Shown piece by piece: positions 34,821 to 43,902 of a stretch of DNA of 64,000 nucleotides. A program made the position numbers and the translations under genes. Each line of letters opens with the position of its first letter. Position 1 is the stretch's first letter. The notes under the pieces are model-generated. The model saw only the letters and a list, made by a program, of their open reading frames with translations, searched no databases and was not told where the DNA came from. Origin of the DNA: Paenibacillus sp. MMS20-IR301 (GTDB lineage Bacteria > Bacillota > Bacilli > Paenibacillales > Paenibacillaceae); contig NZ_CP135275.1 of the NCBI RefSeq assembly GCF_032302195.1, positions 930,001 to 994,000 on the forward strand, written 5' to 3'.

Positions 34821-36079
34821 GCTTGCTTGATTTCAGCAGTGATGTCTTTATTGCCGCATTCTTTTTATACAGCGGAGCTTTCATGTTGTTCACCATCGCC
34901 ATTATGGGCCGCAGATGGTCCGGCAGGAAGCCGGAGGAGCACACTGCACGCTGGGGCAGACTGGCTTTTATCGCCTCTTCGCTCGGGCTGCTGTGTCATA
35001 TGGCGTATTTCGTCACCCGCTGGATGGGCTCAGGCCATATTCCGGTCAGCAATATGTATGAATTCATGACCTTCTTATCCATGATGGTTATGGTTGCGTT
35101 TACGGTGATCTTCGCGATCTACCGCAAGATTATTCTCGGCGTATTCGCAGTTCCGATTTCAATTATAGTGATGGCCTATGCAGCGGTATTTCCGCAGGAA
35201 GTGCAGCCCTTGATTCCGTCGCTGAAATCCATCTATTTGAATATTCATGTCACGCTGGCAGCGCTGGGCGAATCCTTCTTTGCAGTCGGCTTTGCTGCCG
35301 GGCTGATGTATCTGCTGCGGACGGTGAATTTCGGCAGTAAGGAACGGGGCGACCGCAAGCAGCAGAGACTGGTTGAATTTACTCTCTTCTCAATCATTGT
35401 TATAATTGGTTTTCTCGGATCCGTATTTGCTTTCCGGGGAGCCGGCTACGAATCTGTTTTTGTCCGTACTAACGTTACGATTGACAGCCCCGGGCAGGAA
35501 GATAGTACAATAGAGAAAGTGAGTTATAAAATGCCGCCGATTGTGGCACCTTACCATAGCGAAATTGAGAGCTTCCAGCCGTTTCTTGGTATGAAGCAGC
35601 CGTTATTCGAAGCACCTTCCTGGATGAACGGTGTCAATGCAGGACGCAAATTTAATACCGTAATCTGGTCCCTGCTATCCGGTCTGATTCTTTATGGAAT
35701 TCTCCGCCTGGCAGTACGTAAGCCGCTGGGCAGGGCGATTCATCCGGTTCTGGACGGAATTGATGAGAATGACCTTGATGAAATTACTTACAGGGCTATA
35801 GCCATCGGTTTTCCGATATTCACGCTGGGGGCTTTGATTTTTGCAATGATATGGGCCGAGGTGGCCTGGGGCAGATTCTGGGGATGGGACCCCAAGGAGG
35901 TCTGGGCACTCGTTACCTGGCTATTCTACAGTGCTTATCTTCATTTGCGGCTGGCCCGCGGATGGCAGGGACGCAAATCTGCTTGGCTTGCAGTACTCGG
36001 CTTTCTAATCGTAATGTTTACCCTGGTTGGTGTTAATTTGGTGATCGCCGGACTTCATTCCTATGCGGGGACGGACTGA
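34817..36079 (+). CDS. resC: cytochrome c biogenesis protein ResC (CcsA type)
   Basis: The haem-handling partner of ResB, a CcsA/CcmF-like polytopic protein of 420 residues with about eight helices. The tryptophan-rich haem motif WGRFWGWDPKEVWALVTW is in the C-terminal part (about 350-367), and conserved His residues lie in AYLHLRLARGW and GLHSYAG. An unusual hydrophilic insert (about 215-280) separates the fifth and sixth helices. It completes the coupled resABC unit; resD follows after 75 bases. Confidence 0.95.
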   Translation: MSLLDFSSDVFIAAFFLYSGAFMLFTIAIMGRRWSGRKPEEHTARWGRLAFIASSLGLLCHMAYFVTRWMGSGHIPVSNMYEFMTFLSMMVMVAFTVIFAIYRKIILGVFAVPISIIVMAYAAVFPQEVQPLIPSLKSIYLNIHVTLAALGESFFAVGFAAGLMYLLRTVNFGSKERGDRKQQRLVEFTLFSIIVIIGFLGSVFAFRGAGYESVFVRTNVTIDSPGQEDSTIEKVSYKMPPIVAPYHSEIESFQPFLGMKQPLFEAPSWMNGVNAGRKFNTVIWSLLSGLILYGILRLAVRKPLGRAIHPVLDGIDENDLDEITYRAIAIGFPIFTLGALIFAMIWAEVAWGRFWGWDPKEVWALVTWLFYSAYLHLRLARGWQGRKSAWLAVLGFLIVMFTLVGVNLVIAGLHSYAGTD

Positions 36080-36154
36080 AACATTAGATTCACCATCGCG
36101 CAGGCAAAGTAAGGGTAACGTTCTACTGTATTTGATGAAGGGGTTGTTGTGTAA

Positions 36155-36871
36155 ATGGCAGAGCACTTGAATAGAATTCTGGTGGTGGATGACGAAGAGC
36201 GCATCCGCCGCCTGCTCAAAATGTATCTCGAAAAAGAAGGCTACGAAATTGATGAAGCCGAGGACGGCGAAATCGCTCTGCGGAAAGCAACAGCCAATGA
36301 CTACGGTCTGATCTTGCTGGATGTCATGCTGCCGGGCATTGACGGAATTGAAGTGCTTACCCGGCTGAGAGGGGTTAAATCTACACCGGTTCTGATGCTC
36401 ACAGCCAAAGGTGAGGAGATTAACCGGGTCCAGGGTTTCGAAATGGGTGCAGATGACTACGTCGTGAAGCCGTTCAGCCCGCGTGAAGTGATTTACCGGG
36501 TCAAGGCGATTATGCGCCGTTCCTCGGCAACCGCCTTTTTGTCCAAAGAGAGCAACTCAAGCAATAACATTGTATTTCCGTTTCTCATTATCGAGCATGA
36601 CGCACACCGCGTTACCGCCGGCGGCCAGGAGGTAAGCTTGACGCCTAAGGAATATGAGCTGCTGCATTATCTCGCTATTTCACCGGATAAGGTATTCTCG
36701 CGTGAAGAGCTGCTTAAGGATGTATGGAATTACGAATTCTTCGGAGACCTGCGGACAGTAGATACCCATGTCAAGCGGCTGCGCGAGAAGCTCAATAAGG
36801 TGTCCCCGGAATCGGCGGCTATGATTACAACGGTATGGGGCGTAGGTTACAAGCTTGAGGTGCCTAAATAA
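36155..36871 (+). CDS. resD: response regulator ResD
   Basis: An OmpR/PhoB-type regulator of 238 residues. The receiver domain (about 6-122) has acidic pocket DDEE, the phospho-acceptor Asp in LILLDVMLPGIDG, and Lys in VKPFSPREV. The DNA-binding winged helix is at about 140-236 (SLTPKEYELLHYLA, RTVDTHVKRLREKL, TTVWGVGYKLE). In B. subtilis ResDE activates genes of oxygen limitation, nitrate respiration and haem/cytochrome synthesis. resE starts directly after the stop. Confidence 0.95.
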   Translation: MAEHLNRILVVDDEERIRRLLKMYLEKEGYEIDEAEDGEIALRKATANDYGLILLDVMLPGIDGIEVLTRLRGVKSTPVLMLTAKGEEINRVQGFEMGADDYVVKPFSPREVIYRVKAIMRRSSATAFLSKESNSSNNIVFPFLIIEHDAHRVTAGGQEVSLTPKEYELLHYLAISPDKVFSREELLKDVWNYEFFGDLRTVDTHVKRLREKLNKVSPESAAMITTVWGVGYKLEVPK

Positions 36872-38311
36872 GTGAACTTCTGGAGAAGTCTTGTCGGTAA
36901 GCTGTGGATCACGATCATCTGTCTGGTTGCTGTCGTGCTCATTACACTGGGGCTGTTTCTGCTGCCCTATATCGACAGTAATTTCGCCAATTCCGGGGCG
37001 ATCAAACGTTTGTTTACGTATGTCTGTATGATCGGGTTTTCCTTAACGACATTCTTTGCCTTATTTTTGTTTACGAAGATTACACAGCCGATGCAGCAGG
37101 TGATTGAGGCGGCCAATAATATCCGCCGCGGCGAATATGGTACAAGACTGACGCTCGTAACCAGTGATGAGATCGGTCAGCTGGCCACCTCCTTCAATCA
37201 CATGGCTGAAGAGCTGGAAGAGAACATACGCAGCTTGAATCAGGAAAAAGGCCATCTGTCCAGCGTTCTGCGCAGTATGAGCGATGCCGTAATTACCTTT
37301 GATATCGAGGGGCGGATCATTCTGACCAATCCGCACGGGCAGGCACTGCTGGAAACCTGGAGCGATCTGGCCTGGGAGCAGGAGGCCGACAGCGGGCTGT
37401 ATCCGCCGTCTGCTGCCTCTGGTGAGGTGCCGCCGCCGCTGCTGCATTTGTTTTTCAGCACGCTCAGCCAGGGCGGTGACCAGCGCTCCAATGTACATGT
37501 CCGGCAGGGTGTTTGGTCCGTGCATATGGCCCCCCTCTATGCCGAGGATCATCTCCGAGGGGCGGTAGCTGTACTGCGTGATGTAACTGAAGAGGTGCGG
37601 CTGGAGAAGATGCGGCGCGATTTCGTCGCCAATGTCTCCCATGAGATCCGTACCCCGCTGTCTATGATGCAGGGATACAGCGAGGCACTGCTGGACGGCA
37701 TGGCCTCCTCTCCGGAGGAGAGCAGTGAGCTGGTTCAGGTCATACATGACGAATCGCTGCGGATGGGCCGTCTGGTCAAGGACCTGCTCGATCTGGCCCG
37801 CATGGAAGCCGGGCATCTTGATATGATGAAGGTTCAGGTGGATGCCGGGGAACTGCTGGAGCGGGTATACCGTAAGTTCGCCGTCAGAGCCAAGGAACGG
37901 GAGATTCTGCTTGAACTGAAGAAATCCGGGCCGGAGCTGCTGCTGAAGTCTGCTGATGAAGACAAGCTTGAGCAGGTGCTGACTAATCTGCTGGACAATG
38001 CTTTCCGCCATACACCCGCCGGCAAAATGATCTCCATTACAGCCGGCTCCATGATTCTGGAAGGCCGGAGCTACCTGGAGATTGAGATCAGGGATCAGGG
38101 TGTAGGCATCACGCCGGAGGATCTGCCCTATATCTTCGAACGTTTCTACAAGGCAGACAAAGCGCGGGTCCGCGGGGAGTCAGGCGGAACCGGGCTGGGT
38201 CTTGCGATTGTCAAGAATATCGTCGAATCGCACCACGGCAGCATTCACGCTTCCAGCAAGCCTGGCGAAGGGACCGCCTTTATCCTGCGGCTTCCTGTCG
38301 AAAAACAGTAA
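36872..38311 (+). CDS. resE: sensor histidine kinase ResE
   Basis: Partner kinase of ResD, 479 residues. There are two membrane helices (about 10-32 and 47-70) with a very short outer loop, a HAMP linker (about 70-122), a PAS-like domain (about 128-240), the phospho-acceptor His in FVANVSHEIRTPLSMMQGY, and an HATPase domain with NLLDNAFRHT, DQGVGI and GTGLGLAIVKNI. The short extracellular part (about 15 residues) contrasts with the larger loop of B. subtilis ResE, so sensing probably lies in the PAS domain (inference). The GTG start abuts the resD stop. Confidence 0.93.
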   Translation: MNFWRSLVGKLWITIICLVAVVLITLGLFLLPYIDSNFANSGAIKRLFTYVCMIGFSLTTFFALFLFTKITQPMQQVIEAANNIRRGEYGTRLTLVTSDEIGQLATSFNHMAEELEENIRSLNQEKGHLSSVLRSMSDAVITFDIEGRIILTNPHGQALLETWSDLAWEQEADSGLYPPSAASGEVPPPLLHLFFSTLSQGGDQRSNVHVRQGVWSVHMAPLYAEDHLRGAVAVLRDVTEEVRLEKMRRDFVANVSHEIRTPLSMMQGYSEALLDGMASSPEESSELVQVIHDESLRMGRLVKDLLDLARMEAGHLDMMKVQVDAGELLERVYRKFAVRAKEREILLELKKSGPELLLKSADEDKLEQVLTNLLDNAFRHTPAGKMISITAGSMILEGRSYLEIEIRDQGVGITPEDLPYIFERFYKADKARVRGESGGTGLGLAIVKNIVESHHGSIHASSKPGEGTAFILRLPVEKQ

Positions 38312-38329
38312 ATCCGGACATTGCATGAC

Positions 38330-38357
38330 AGCGCCTCTGACAGCAGAGGTGCTTTTT
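38330..38357 (+). terminator. terminator after resE
   Basis: AGCGCCTCT pairs with AGAGGTGCT, followed by TTTT. Confidence 0.75.
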
Positions 38358-38432
38358 GTTGAAACCACCACATAAATCTTGTTCATCGTGGAACATATCT
38401 TTTAAGCAAATGCTAGCAGGAGGCTGGACATT

Positions 38433-39926
38433 ATGATTCTTTCATTGGACCAGGGGACGACCAGTTCAAGGGCGATTCTCTTTAACGAGAGCGCAGGAAT
38501 GATCGCGCAAGGACAATATGAGATTAAACAGTCTTTCCCCCGCCCGGGCTGGGTAGAGCATGACCCGGAGCAGATCTGGGAGAGCCAGCTTGCCGCCGCC
38601 AGAGATGCTATCAGCGCCAGCTCAGCCCCGGCTGACAGCATTACAGCAATCGGTATCACCAACCAGCGGGAGACGGCACTGATCTGGGAGAAGGTCACAG
38701 GGAAGCCGATCTATCCGGCGATTGTCTGGCAGGACCGCCGGACAGCTCAGCATTGCGAGGAGCTGAAGGCGCAGGGGATGGCCGGAGAGATTGCAGCGAA
38801 GACAGGGCTTGTCATCGACGCCTATTTCTCAGCTACGAAGCTGGCGTGGATTCTGGACCATGTACCGGGAGCCAGGGAGCGTGCAGCTAAGGGAGAGCTC
38901 ATGGCAGGAACCGTTGACAGCTGGCTGATCTGGAAGCTTACAGGCGGCGCTGTGCATGCCACAGACGTTACCAATGCCTCCCGGACGATGCTGTATAATC
39001 TGCATGAGCGCAGATGGGATTCCGGACTGCTTGAGACGCTGCGGATTCCGCCGTCCATTCTGCCTGAAGTACGGATGTCGGGCGGTGATTTCGGTACCGC
39101 AGACAAGCAGTGGTTCGGTGCAGCTATTCCAATCCGCTCTGTGCTGGGTGATCAGCAGGCGGCGCTATTCGGTCATACCTGTCTTGAAGCGGGCAGTGCC
39201 AAGAATACCTACGGGACAGGCTGCTTCATTCTGATGAATACAGGTACAGAGGCTGTATCCTCGAGCCACGGCCTGCTGACGACCGTTGCCTGGGGCATCG
39301 GGGATGAACTCTATTATGCGCTTGAAGGCAGTGTATTTGTCGCAGGAGCGGCCGTACAATGGCTGCAGGAAGGGCTGGGTCTGATTGAAGGGCCGGCTGA
39401 CTCGGAGGAGAAGGCAAGTGAAGTCGGAGACAGTGAGGGCGTAGTGGTCGTACCTGCCTTCACCGGTCTTGGTGCGCCGTACTGGGATATGTATGCCCGC
39501 GGGGCTGTGTTCGGGCTGACCCGCGGCACAACTGCCGGACATCTGGTCCGGGCAACGCTGGAGTCACTGGCCTTTCAGTCCCGTGACGTGATCGGAGCTA
39601 TGGAGAAGGACGCAGGGATGCCGCTCAGCGGCCTCAGAGTGGATGGCGGCGCAGTACGCAACAATCTGCTGATGCAGTTCCAGGCAGACATTCTGGGCAG
39701 CGACGTTACACGTACAACCTACGCGGAGACTACTGCACTTGGTGCTGCGCTGCTTGCCGGACTTACATCAGGCATCTGGACCCGGGAGCAGCTGGAGCAG
39801 TTCAACAAGGCCGAGAAGGTGTTCTCGCCGCAGATGGGGCAGGAGGAGCGTGAGCACCGTTACCGCGTCTGGCAGGATGCTGTAGCGCGGACGATGGGCT
39901 GGGAGAAGCATGAAGGGCAGCACTAG
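38433..39926 (+). CDS. glpK: glycerol kinase
   Basis: Phosphorylates glycerol to sn-glycerol 3-phosphate with ATP, a 497-residue FGGY-family kinase. Motifs: SLDQGTTSSRAILF, ITNQRETALIWEK, the active-site GDQQAALFGH, NTYGTGCFILMNTG, VPAFTGLGAPYWD and RVDGGAVRNNLLMQFQADI (around VDGGAVRNN). The ATG follows AGGAGG by 8 bases. Unlike in B. subtilis, no glpF or glpD is adjacent, and I see no GlpP-type antiterminator structure in the 75-base leader. Confidence 0.96.
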   Translation: MILSLDQGTTSSRAILFNESAGMIAQGQYEIKQSFPRPGWVEHDPEQIWESQLAAARDAISASSAPADSITAIGITNQRETALIWEKVTGKPIYPAIVWQDRRTAQHCEELKAQGMAGEIAAKTGLVIDAYFSATKLAWILDHVPGARERAAKGELMAGTVDSWLIWKLTGGAVHATDVTNASRTMLYNLHERRWDSGLLETLRIPPSILPEVRMSGGDFGTADKQWFGAAIPIRSVLGDQQAALFGHTCLEAGSAKNTYGTGCFILMNTGTEAVSSSHGLLTTVAWGIGDELYYALEGSVFVAGAAVQWLQEGLGLIEGPADSEEKASEVGDSEGVVVVPAFTGLGAPYWDMYARGAVFGLTRGTTAGHLVRATLESLAFQSRDVIGAMEKDAGMPLSGLRVDGGAVRNNLLMQFQADILGSDVTRTTYAETTALGAALLAGLTSGIWTREQLEQFNKAEKVFSPQMGQEEREHRYRVWQDAVARTMGWEKHEGQH

Positions 39927-39961
39927 GTTCACTGGGACAGAAGTGTAAAAGCCTGCCGGAT

Positions 39962-40005
39962 AAAAAACGGCCCGCAGCAGTTATCCTGCCAGCGGGCCGT
40001 TTGAA
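39962..40005. terminator. bidirectional terminator between glpK and the KASIII-like gene
   Basis: AACGGCCCGC pairs with GCGGGCCGTT. A-rich sequence before and T-rich after let it serve both convergent genes. Confidence 0.8.
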
Positions 40006-40012
40006 TTATATA

Positions 40013-41005
40013 TTAGTATTCCATTACAAAGGCAACATTTTGCCAGCCGGCGCCTACAGTCCAGAACAGCACCTTATCACCGCGTTCGAGCTGTCCGGTC
40101 GTCACGGCTTTATGCAGTGCGATGAAAGGGCTGCTCGTAGAGGTGTAGCCGAATTCATCGCCGATGTATACTGCAGCATCCGGATCAATTCCGATTTTGC
40201 CGGAGACCGCCTGAATGTTCGGTAGCGACAGCTGCGAGAAGCAGGCCGCTTTGATGGATTCAGGGGCAATCCCGTTATTGCTTAGCAGTGTATTGATCGA
40301 TTCCGAGGCAGCATCCACGCAGATCGAATCATCGAACGGAATAAACTTCACATTGAATTCGCCTGCAGCGACACCGCTGCGTCCGAGATTAGCCAGGCCT
40401 TCTGCCGGGAATAAGGAGTTCCCGTAGACACAGGTATCGGTCTGGTAGATCGAATCAATGAAGCCTACAGAATTCTCATCACGCTCCAGGATGACAGCAG
40501 CAGCAGCATCCCCGAAGTTGGCGTAGTATACCGGATCATTTTTGTTAGCATGCGGGGCAACATAATCCGAGCCGATGACAAGCGCACGGCGGATCCGCGG
40601 ATTGCCAAGCATCTGGCGGCTGACCTGCTCCACTGCAGCAGTCATTCCGGCACAGTTGGCGTTGCTGTCGATGCAGATCGTATGCGATGCCCCGTTAATT
40701 AAACGATGAATCATGAGTGAGTTTGTAGGAAAAATATATTCAGGAGTTTGGCTTGCATAAGCGATTAAATCAATATCTGCACCGGACAATCCGGTTTTTT
40801 CCAGAACATTGCTTGCGGCTTCAAAGGCCATCGTCAGGGAGTTCTCATCTGTGCTGCTGATGCTGTACCGGGTATCACGGCCCAGTGTAGCCAGAAGTCC
40901 GCGGATATCAATGCCCTTCTCATCGAAATGCTGAATGAAAAAGTCATTGCTGATCTTAGTGCTTGGATGGTAGATATCAATGTCCTTAATGCGAATCCCA
41001 GCCAT
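40013..41005 (-). CDS. KASIII/FabH-like acyltransferase lacking the usual His and Asn
   Basis: A 330-residue thiolase-fold protein related to 3-oxoacyl-ACP synthase III. The nucleophile Cys118 is in NANCAGM, and GDAAAAVIL and the C-terminal VGAGWQNVAFVMEY are typical. The catalytic His (normally in PHQAN) aligns with Ser257 (FSQLSLPN), and the Asn (normally GNTS) with Tyr287 (FGYTS). So a normal decarboxylating condensation is unlikely; acyl transfer without decarboxylation is the better guess, as for some KASIII-like proteins of secondary metabolism. ATG 41005 follows AGGAGGT by 6 bases. Last gene of the minus-strand cluster. Confidence 0.85.
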   Translation of the reverse strand: MAGIRIKDIDIYHPSTKISNDFFIQHFDEKGIDIRGLLATLGRDTRYSISSTDENSLTMAFEAASNVLEKTGLSGADIDLIAYASQTPEYIFPTNSLMIHRLINGASHTICIDSNANCAGMTAAVEQVSRQMLGNPRIRRALVIGSDYVAPHANKNDPVYYANFGDAAAAVILERDENSVGFIDSIYQTDTCVYGNSLFPAEGLANLGRSGVAAGEFNVKFIPFDDSICVDAASESINTLLSNNGIAPESIKAACFSQLSLPNIQAVSGKIGIDPDAAVYIGDEFGYTSTSSPFIALHKAVTTGQLERGDKVLFWTVGAGWQNVAFVMEY

Positions 41006-41181
41006 AGTAGACCTCCTAAAAGTATTATGCATATAAGCTTTCTGATTACACTTCGGCAAAACTCGCTTCGTAAGCTAAAACTTAAGTTATGTTAGTAAGT
41101 GATCTCGTACAAACTTAATCATGATAACTGGCGGTAAAGCCCGGAGTTTCAATGATGGAATTTAGGTGTATATAAAAATTA

Positions 41182-41532
41182 CTAGGCTTGTACCGTCGAG
41201 ATAATGTCCAGGTTTTCCAGTCCTGCTTTGCGGCCCAGACGCGCCAGCTGCATTTTGAGAATCGGGTTGTTCTCCAGGGTCAGGGTGACCTTCTGGAAGC
41301 CGTCAGACTTGAACATGATGAAGCAGCCTTCCAGCAGCGGCACAACATCAGGGGCGGTTACGTTAAGCTTTCTGCAGTCGATATCAAGGGCATATTCAGC
41401 CGGATTAATCGGGTTAATGGTCTGCTGGTAAGCTTGAATGGATTTCAGGCCATCCTCATTCGAGAAGGTTCCTTCCAGCTCAATATTAATGACTTTCTTT
41501 GCACTGTCCGTCTTCAAAATAAATTGTCCCAT
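41182..41532 (-). CDS. small STAS-like protein
   Basis: A 116-residue soluble protein. Alternating strands and helices, with YALDIDCRKLNVTAPDVVPLL in the place of the STAS core strand and helix (D.S.V..IDSSG region), suggest a SpoIIAA/STAS-like fold, but the usual phosphorylatable Ser is not evident. ATG 41532 is chosen because GGGAG lies 8 bases upstream; ATG 41538 is too near it. The gene lies between the CMD-like and KASIII-like genes and has its own candidate promoter upstream. It may be a scaffold or regulator for the pathway enzymes, which is inference. Confidence 0.6.
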   Translation of the reverse strand: MGQFILKTDSAKKVINIELEGTFSNEDGLKSIQAYQQTINPINPAEYALDIDCRKLNVTAPDVVPLLEGCFIMFKSDGFQKVTLTLENNPILKMQLARLGRKAGLENLDIISTVQA

Positions 41533-41666
41533 GTTCATCTCTCCCGTAATTTTGATTGCATGACAACTCAGACCTTATCGGTTAATCATCATGATGGATA
41601 TCCGGAAACTGCATTCTTACGACTATATTCGACATTTGAATTTAGTTTTTGGGATATTTTGCCTTC

Positions 41667-41696
41667 ATTATAACCGCATGATTCTCGAATATGCAA
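41667..41696 (-). promoter_or_regulatory. SigA-type promoter inside the cluster
   Basis: On the minus strand: TTGCAT, an 18-base spacer and a perfect TATAAT. It would drive the STAS-like and KASIII-like genes independently of the riboswitch. It is flanked by the inverted 12-mer ATTCGACwTTTG at 41627-41638 (plus strand) and 41699-41710 (minus strand). Confidence 0.65.
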
Positions 41697-41731
41697 TACA
41701 AAAGTCGAATGTTGTAATATCTTGTAAGGGA

Positions 41732-42094
41732 TTAACGGATCTCTTCCAGCGTCTCCAGCAAAACATTGAAAGCCGAAATCACTCTTGGAGCGCCAATAAC
41801 CGGTACCAGATGCAGCAGAATTCCTTTGATTTGATCAACGGTCATTCCGACGCGAAGTGCCATTACATAATGAACACCAAGCTGTTCAAACTGCCCCATA
41901 GTTATTAAAGATGAGATAACGGCGATCTCCTTCCAGTCCGCCCCAATAGTTGTCCGCTGAAAAATATCCCCGTAAGCATTACCCATAATGAACTCGGCAA
42001 GCTCAGGGAAATGCTCTTTGATCGGTGCCAGCGCTTTTGCTCCGTATTGTCCTGAAAGATTAGTGAAATGCTCCAAACCGCTGTTCGTGTTCAT
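41732..42094 (-). CDS. carboxymuconolactone decarboxylase family protein
   Basis: A 120-residue CMD-family protein (PF02627 type). The core reads DWKEIAVISSLITMGQFEQLGVHY, ALRVGMTVDQIKGIL and APRVISAFNVLLE. The AhpD-type CxxC redox pair is absent, so it is not a peroxidase relay. Family members act as decarboxylases or lyases on ring or keto-acid substrates; the substrate is unknown here. AGGAGG precedes the ATG by 9 bases. It is 49 bases after the thiamine-diphosphate enzyme and surely co-transcribed with it. Confidence 0.82.
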   Translation of the reverse strand: MNTNSGLEHFTNLSGQYGAKALAPIKEHFPELAEFIMGNAYGDIFQRTTIGADWKEIAVISSLITMGQFEQLGVHYVMALRVGMTVDQIKGILLHLVPVIGAPRVISAFNVLLETLEEIR

Positions 42095-42143
42095 ACTTCA
42101 TGGCCTCCTGAGAGTAGGGTAGTAGAGTGGGATGCAATCCGGC

Positions 42144-43787
42144 TTAATTAAGATCAAGTGTCCGGTGAGCCGTAGGAGGCATTTCATCACGGTCGGTTAA
42201 AAGCTCAATCACAGCAACACGGTTTAGCGCAATTGCCTCGCGGACTGCTGAAGCAAATTGCTCCTGTGTCTCGCATCGGAAGCCTGCGGCACCAAGCGAT
42301 TCGGCGAATTTGACAGCATCAAGAGGAACCTCGAACAGTGTTCCATCAATCCGGCCGGTTGTTTTCGCCATACCCTTGAGTGCCATATCCAGCTGCATAT
42401 TATTGACAACAATGAAAATCACAGGTATTTCCTTGCAAACGGCTGTGTTTATTTCAGTACCAAGCATCATGAAGCAGCCGTCACCCGTAATGCAGAACAC
42501 GGTTTCTTGCGGAGCGGCTACCTTGGCTCCGATGGCCATGCCGATTGAATTGCCCATGCAGGCAAAATAATCATCGAAAACAAAGCTGCCGGCCTTCTTA
42601 ACGTTGAACCATTTCACTGCGTTGAAGCCATGGCTGCCGTCATCGACAAATACAGTACTGTCATAAGGGATCAAATCACTCATTGTGCTCATTACTGAGG
42701 CGAGAGACAGCTTGGGCAATACGGGAAGCTCCTCATGATACTCATTGGATACTGTAATCTCGCGTCTCTTGACGGACGCCGGATCAATCTGCTGAAGGTA
42801 CAGCTCCAGATTGTCCCGCATATCGCCGCCAACAGAAATGGTGCGAGAATGGAGGATTTTACCGACAAATGTAGGATCGACATCAAACTGAATCAGCAGC
42901 TCAGGATGGTTCTCAGGCTTCAGATTACAGATGGTCATATCGCTTAGCCGTGAGCCAAGGACAATAAAAAGATCGCTGTTGTTCATTAGCTCTTCACCGT
43001 GCGGACATCCGCCGACGCCGATAGGCCCGTGATAGAGCGGGTGATCCCAGGCGATGGTGCCTTTGCCGCCGGGAGAGGTGACAACAGGAATGTTGAAGGT
43101 TTCGGCCAGCTGGACAAGCTCCTTGTGGGCTCCGGAACGGTTGACGCCTTTACCGGCGATGATCAGAGGTCTGCTGGAGGCATTGATTGCCGAGACGACC
43201 CGTTCAAAGTTAGCGTAGTTGACGAGCTTTTCCCGTTCAGGCAGCACGATCCGGCATTCCTCCAGCCGTTCCGTTTGGACATCAAAGGGAATGCAGAGAT
43301 GGACAGGGCCTTTTTTGTCACCCAGCGCGATGGACAGGGCATGATTGAATATAGTGCTGAAATGATCACCGCGTTCAACCAGCTTGCTGAACAGCGTTGC
43401 CGGCCGGAACATCTCTGCCAGATCGGCAAGGTAGGATGTGGAATCCTGACACTGGGGAATCCCCAGCTCTTTAATTGACTGATGGCCGGTGATGAAGAGA
43501 ACGGGAAGATTGTTAGCCTTGGCATGTGCCGCAGCGGTGAGCAGGTTCGTTCCGCCCGGGCCGGAGGTGCCGAAGGCTACCCCGAGACTGCCTGTTTTGA
43601 GCGCGTAACCGCCTGCTTCAAATCCGGAGCTGGATTCATGCCGGCCGGGAATGAATTCAATACCATAATCTACAAGCTTTAGTGCGATAGGACAAATAGA
43701 TTTGCCGATAATCCCAAAAGAATGTGTTACTCCGAGATTGTGTAATGCCTCGGCCATATAATCTGCAACTGTCTTCAGAACATCCAC
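42144..43787 (-). CDS. thiamine-diphosphate-dependent enzyme (acetolactate synthase-like)
   Basis: A ThDP enzyme of the acetolactate synthase/benzoylformate decarboxylase superfamily, about 547 residues. The PYR domain has the cofactor-activating Glu51 in PGRHESSSGFEAGGYA, followed by GTSGPGGTNLL. The middle domain has PLIIAGKGVNRSGA. The C-terminal PP domain has the Mg/ThDP motif GDG at 435-437 ending in NN at 462-463. Such enzymes join a 2-oxo acid to another carbonyl (acyloin or acetohydroxy acid formation) or decarboxylate it. No small regulatory subunit and no ilvC neighbour are present, so a branched-chain amino acid role is unlikely. The start is uncertain: GTG 43787 is the first plausible codon after the riboswitch terminator; upstream in-frame codons lie within it. 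Confidence 0.85.
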   Translation of the reverse strand: MDVLKTVADYMAEALHNLGVTHSFGIIGKSICPIALKLVDYGIEFIPGRHESSSGFEAGGYALKTGSLGVAFGTSGPGGTNLLTAAAHAKANNLPVLFITGHQSIKELGIPQCQDSTSYLADLAEMFRPATLFSKLVERGDHFSTIFNHALSIALGDKKGPVHLCIPFDVQTERLEECRIVLPEREKLVNYANFERVVSAINASSRPLIIAGKGVNRSGAHKELVQLAETFNIPVVTSPGGKGTIAWDHPLYHGPIGVGGCPHGEELMNNSDLFIVLGSRLSDMTICNLKPENHPELLIQFDVDPTFVGKILHSRTISVGGDMRDNLELYLQQIDPASVKRREITVSNEYHEELPVLPKLSLASVMSTMSDLIPYDSTVFVDDGSHGFNAVKWFNVKKAGSFVFDDYFACMGNSIGMAIGAKVAAPQETVFCITGDGCFMMLGTEINTAVCKEIPVIFIVVNNMQLDMALKGMAKTTGRIDGTLFEVPLDAVKFAESLGAAGFRCETQEQFASAVREAIALNRVAVIELLTDRDEMPPTAHRTLDLN

Positions 43788-43819
43788 CCCGCAAGTTGTT
43801 ATTAGGTATGTAGCAATAG

Positions 43820-43849
43820 AAAACCTGCACTCGTTAGTAGGAGCACAGG
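43820..43849 (-). terminator. expression-platform terminator of the cyclic-di-GMP riboswitch
   Basis: On the minus strand CCTGTGCTC pairs with GAGTGCAGG (two G-U pairs) and is followed by TTTTC. It lies 54 bases after the aptamer and about 33 before the ThDP gene start. GTTGC of the aptamer 3' end could pair with GCAAC just before the hairpin. Confidence 0.65.
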
Positions 43850-43902
43850 CCTGTTGCACGAATCACAGACCGGACATGAAATCTAAGACGTCCGTAGTGT
43901 TT

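Noticed and set aside
43788-43859. Upstream extension of the ThDP enzyme to base 43859
   Set aside because: The extra 24 codons fall in the riboswitch terminator and linker, and show no similarity to the family N-terminus.
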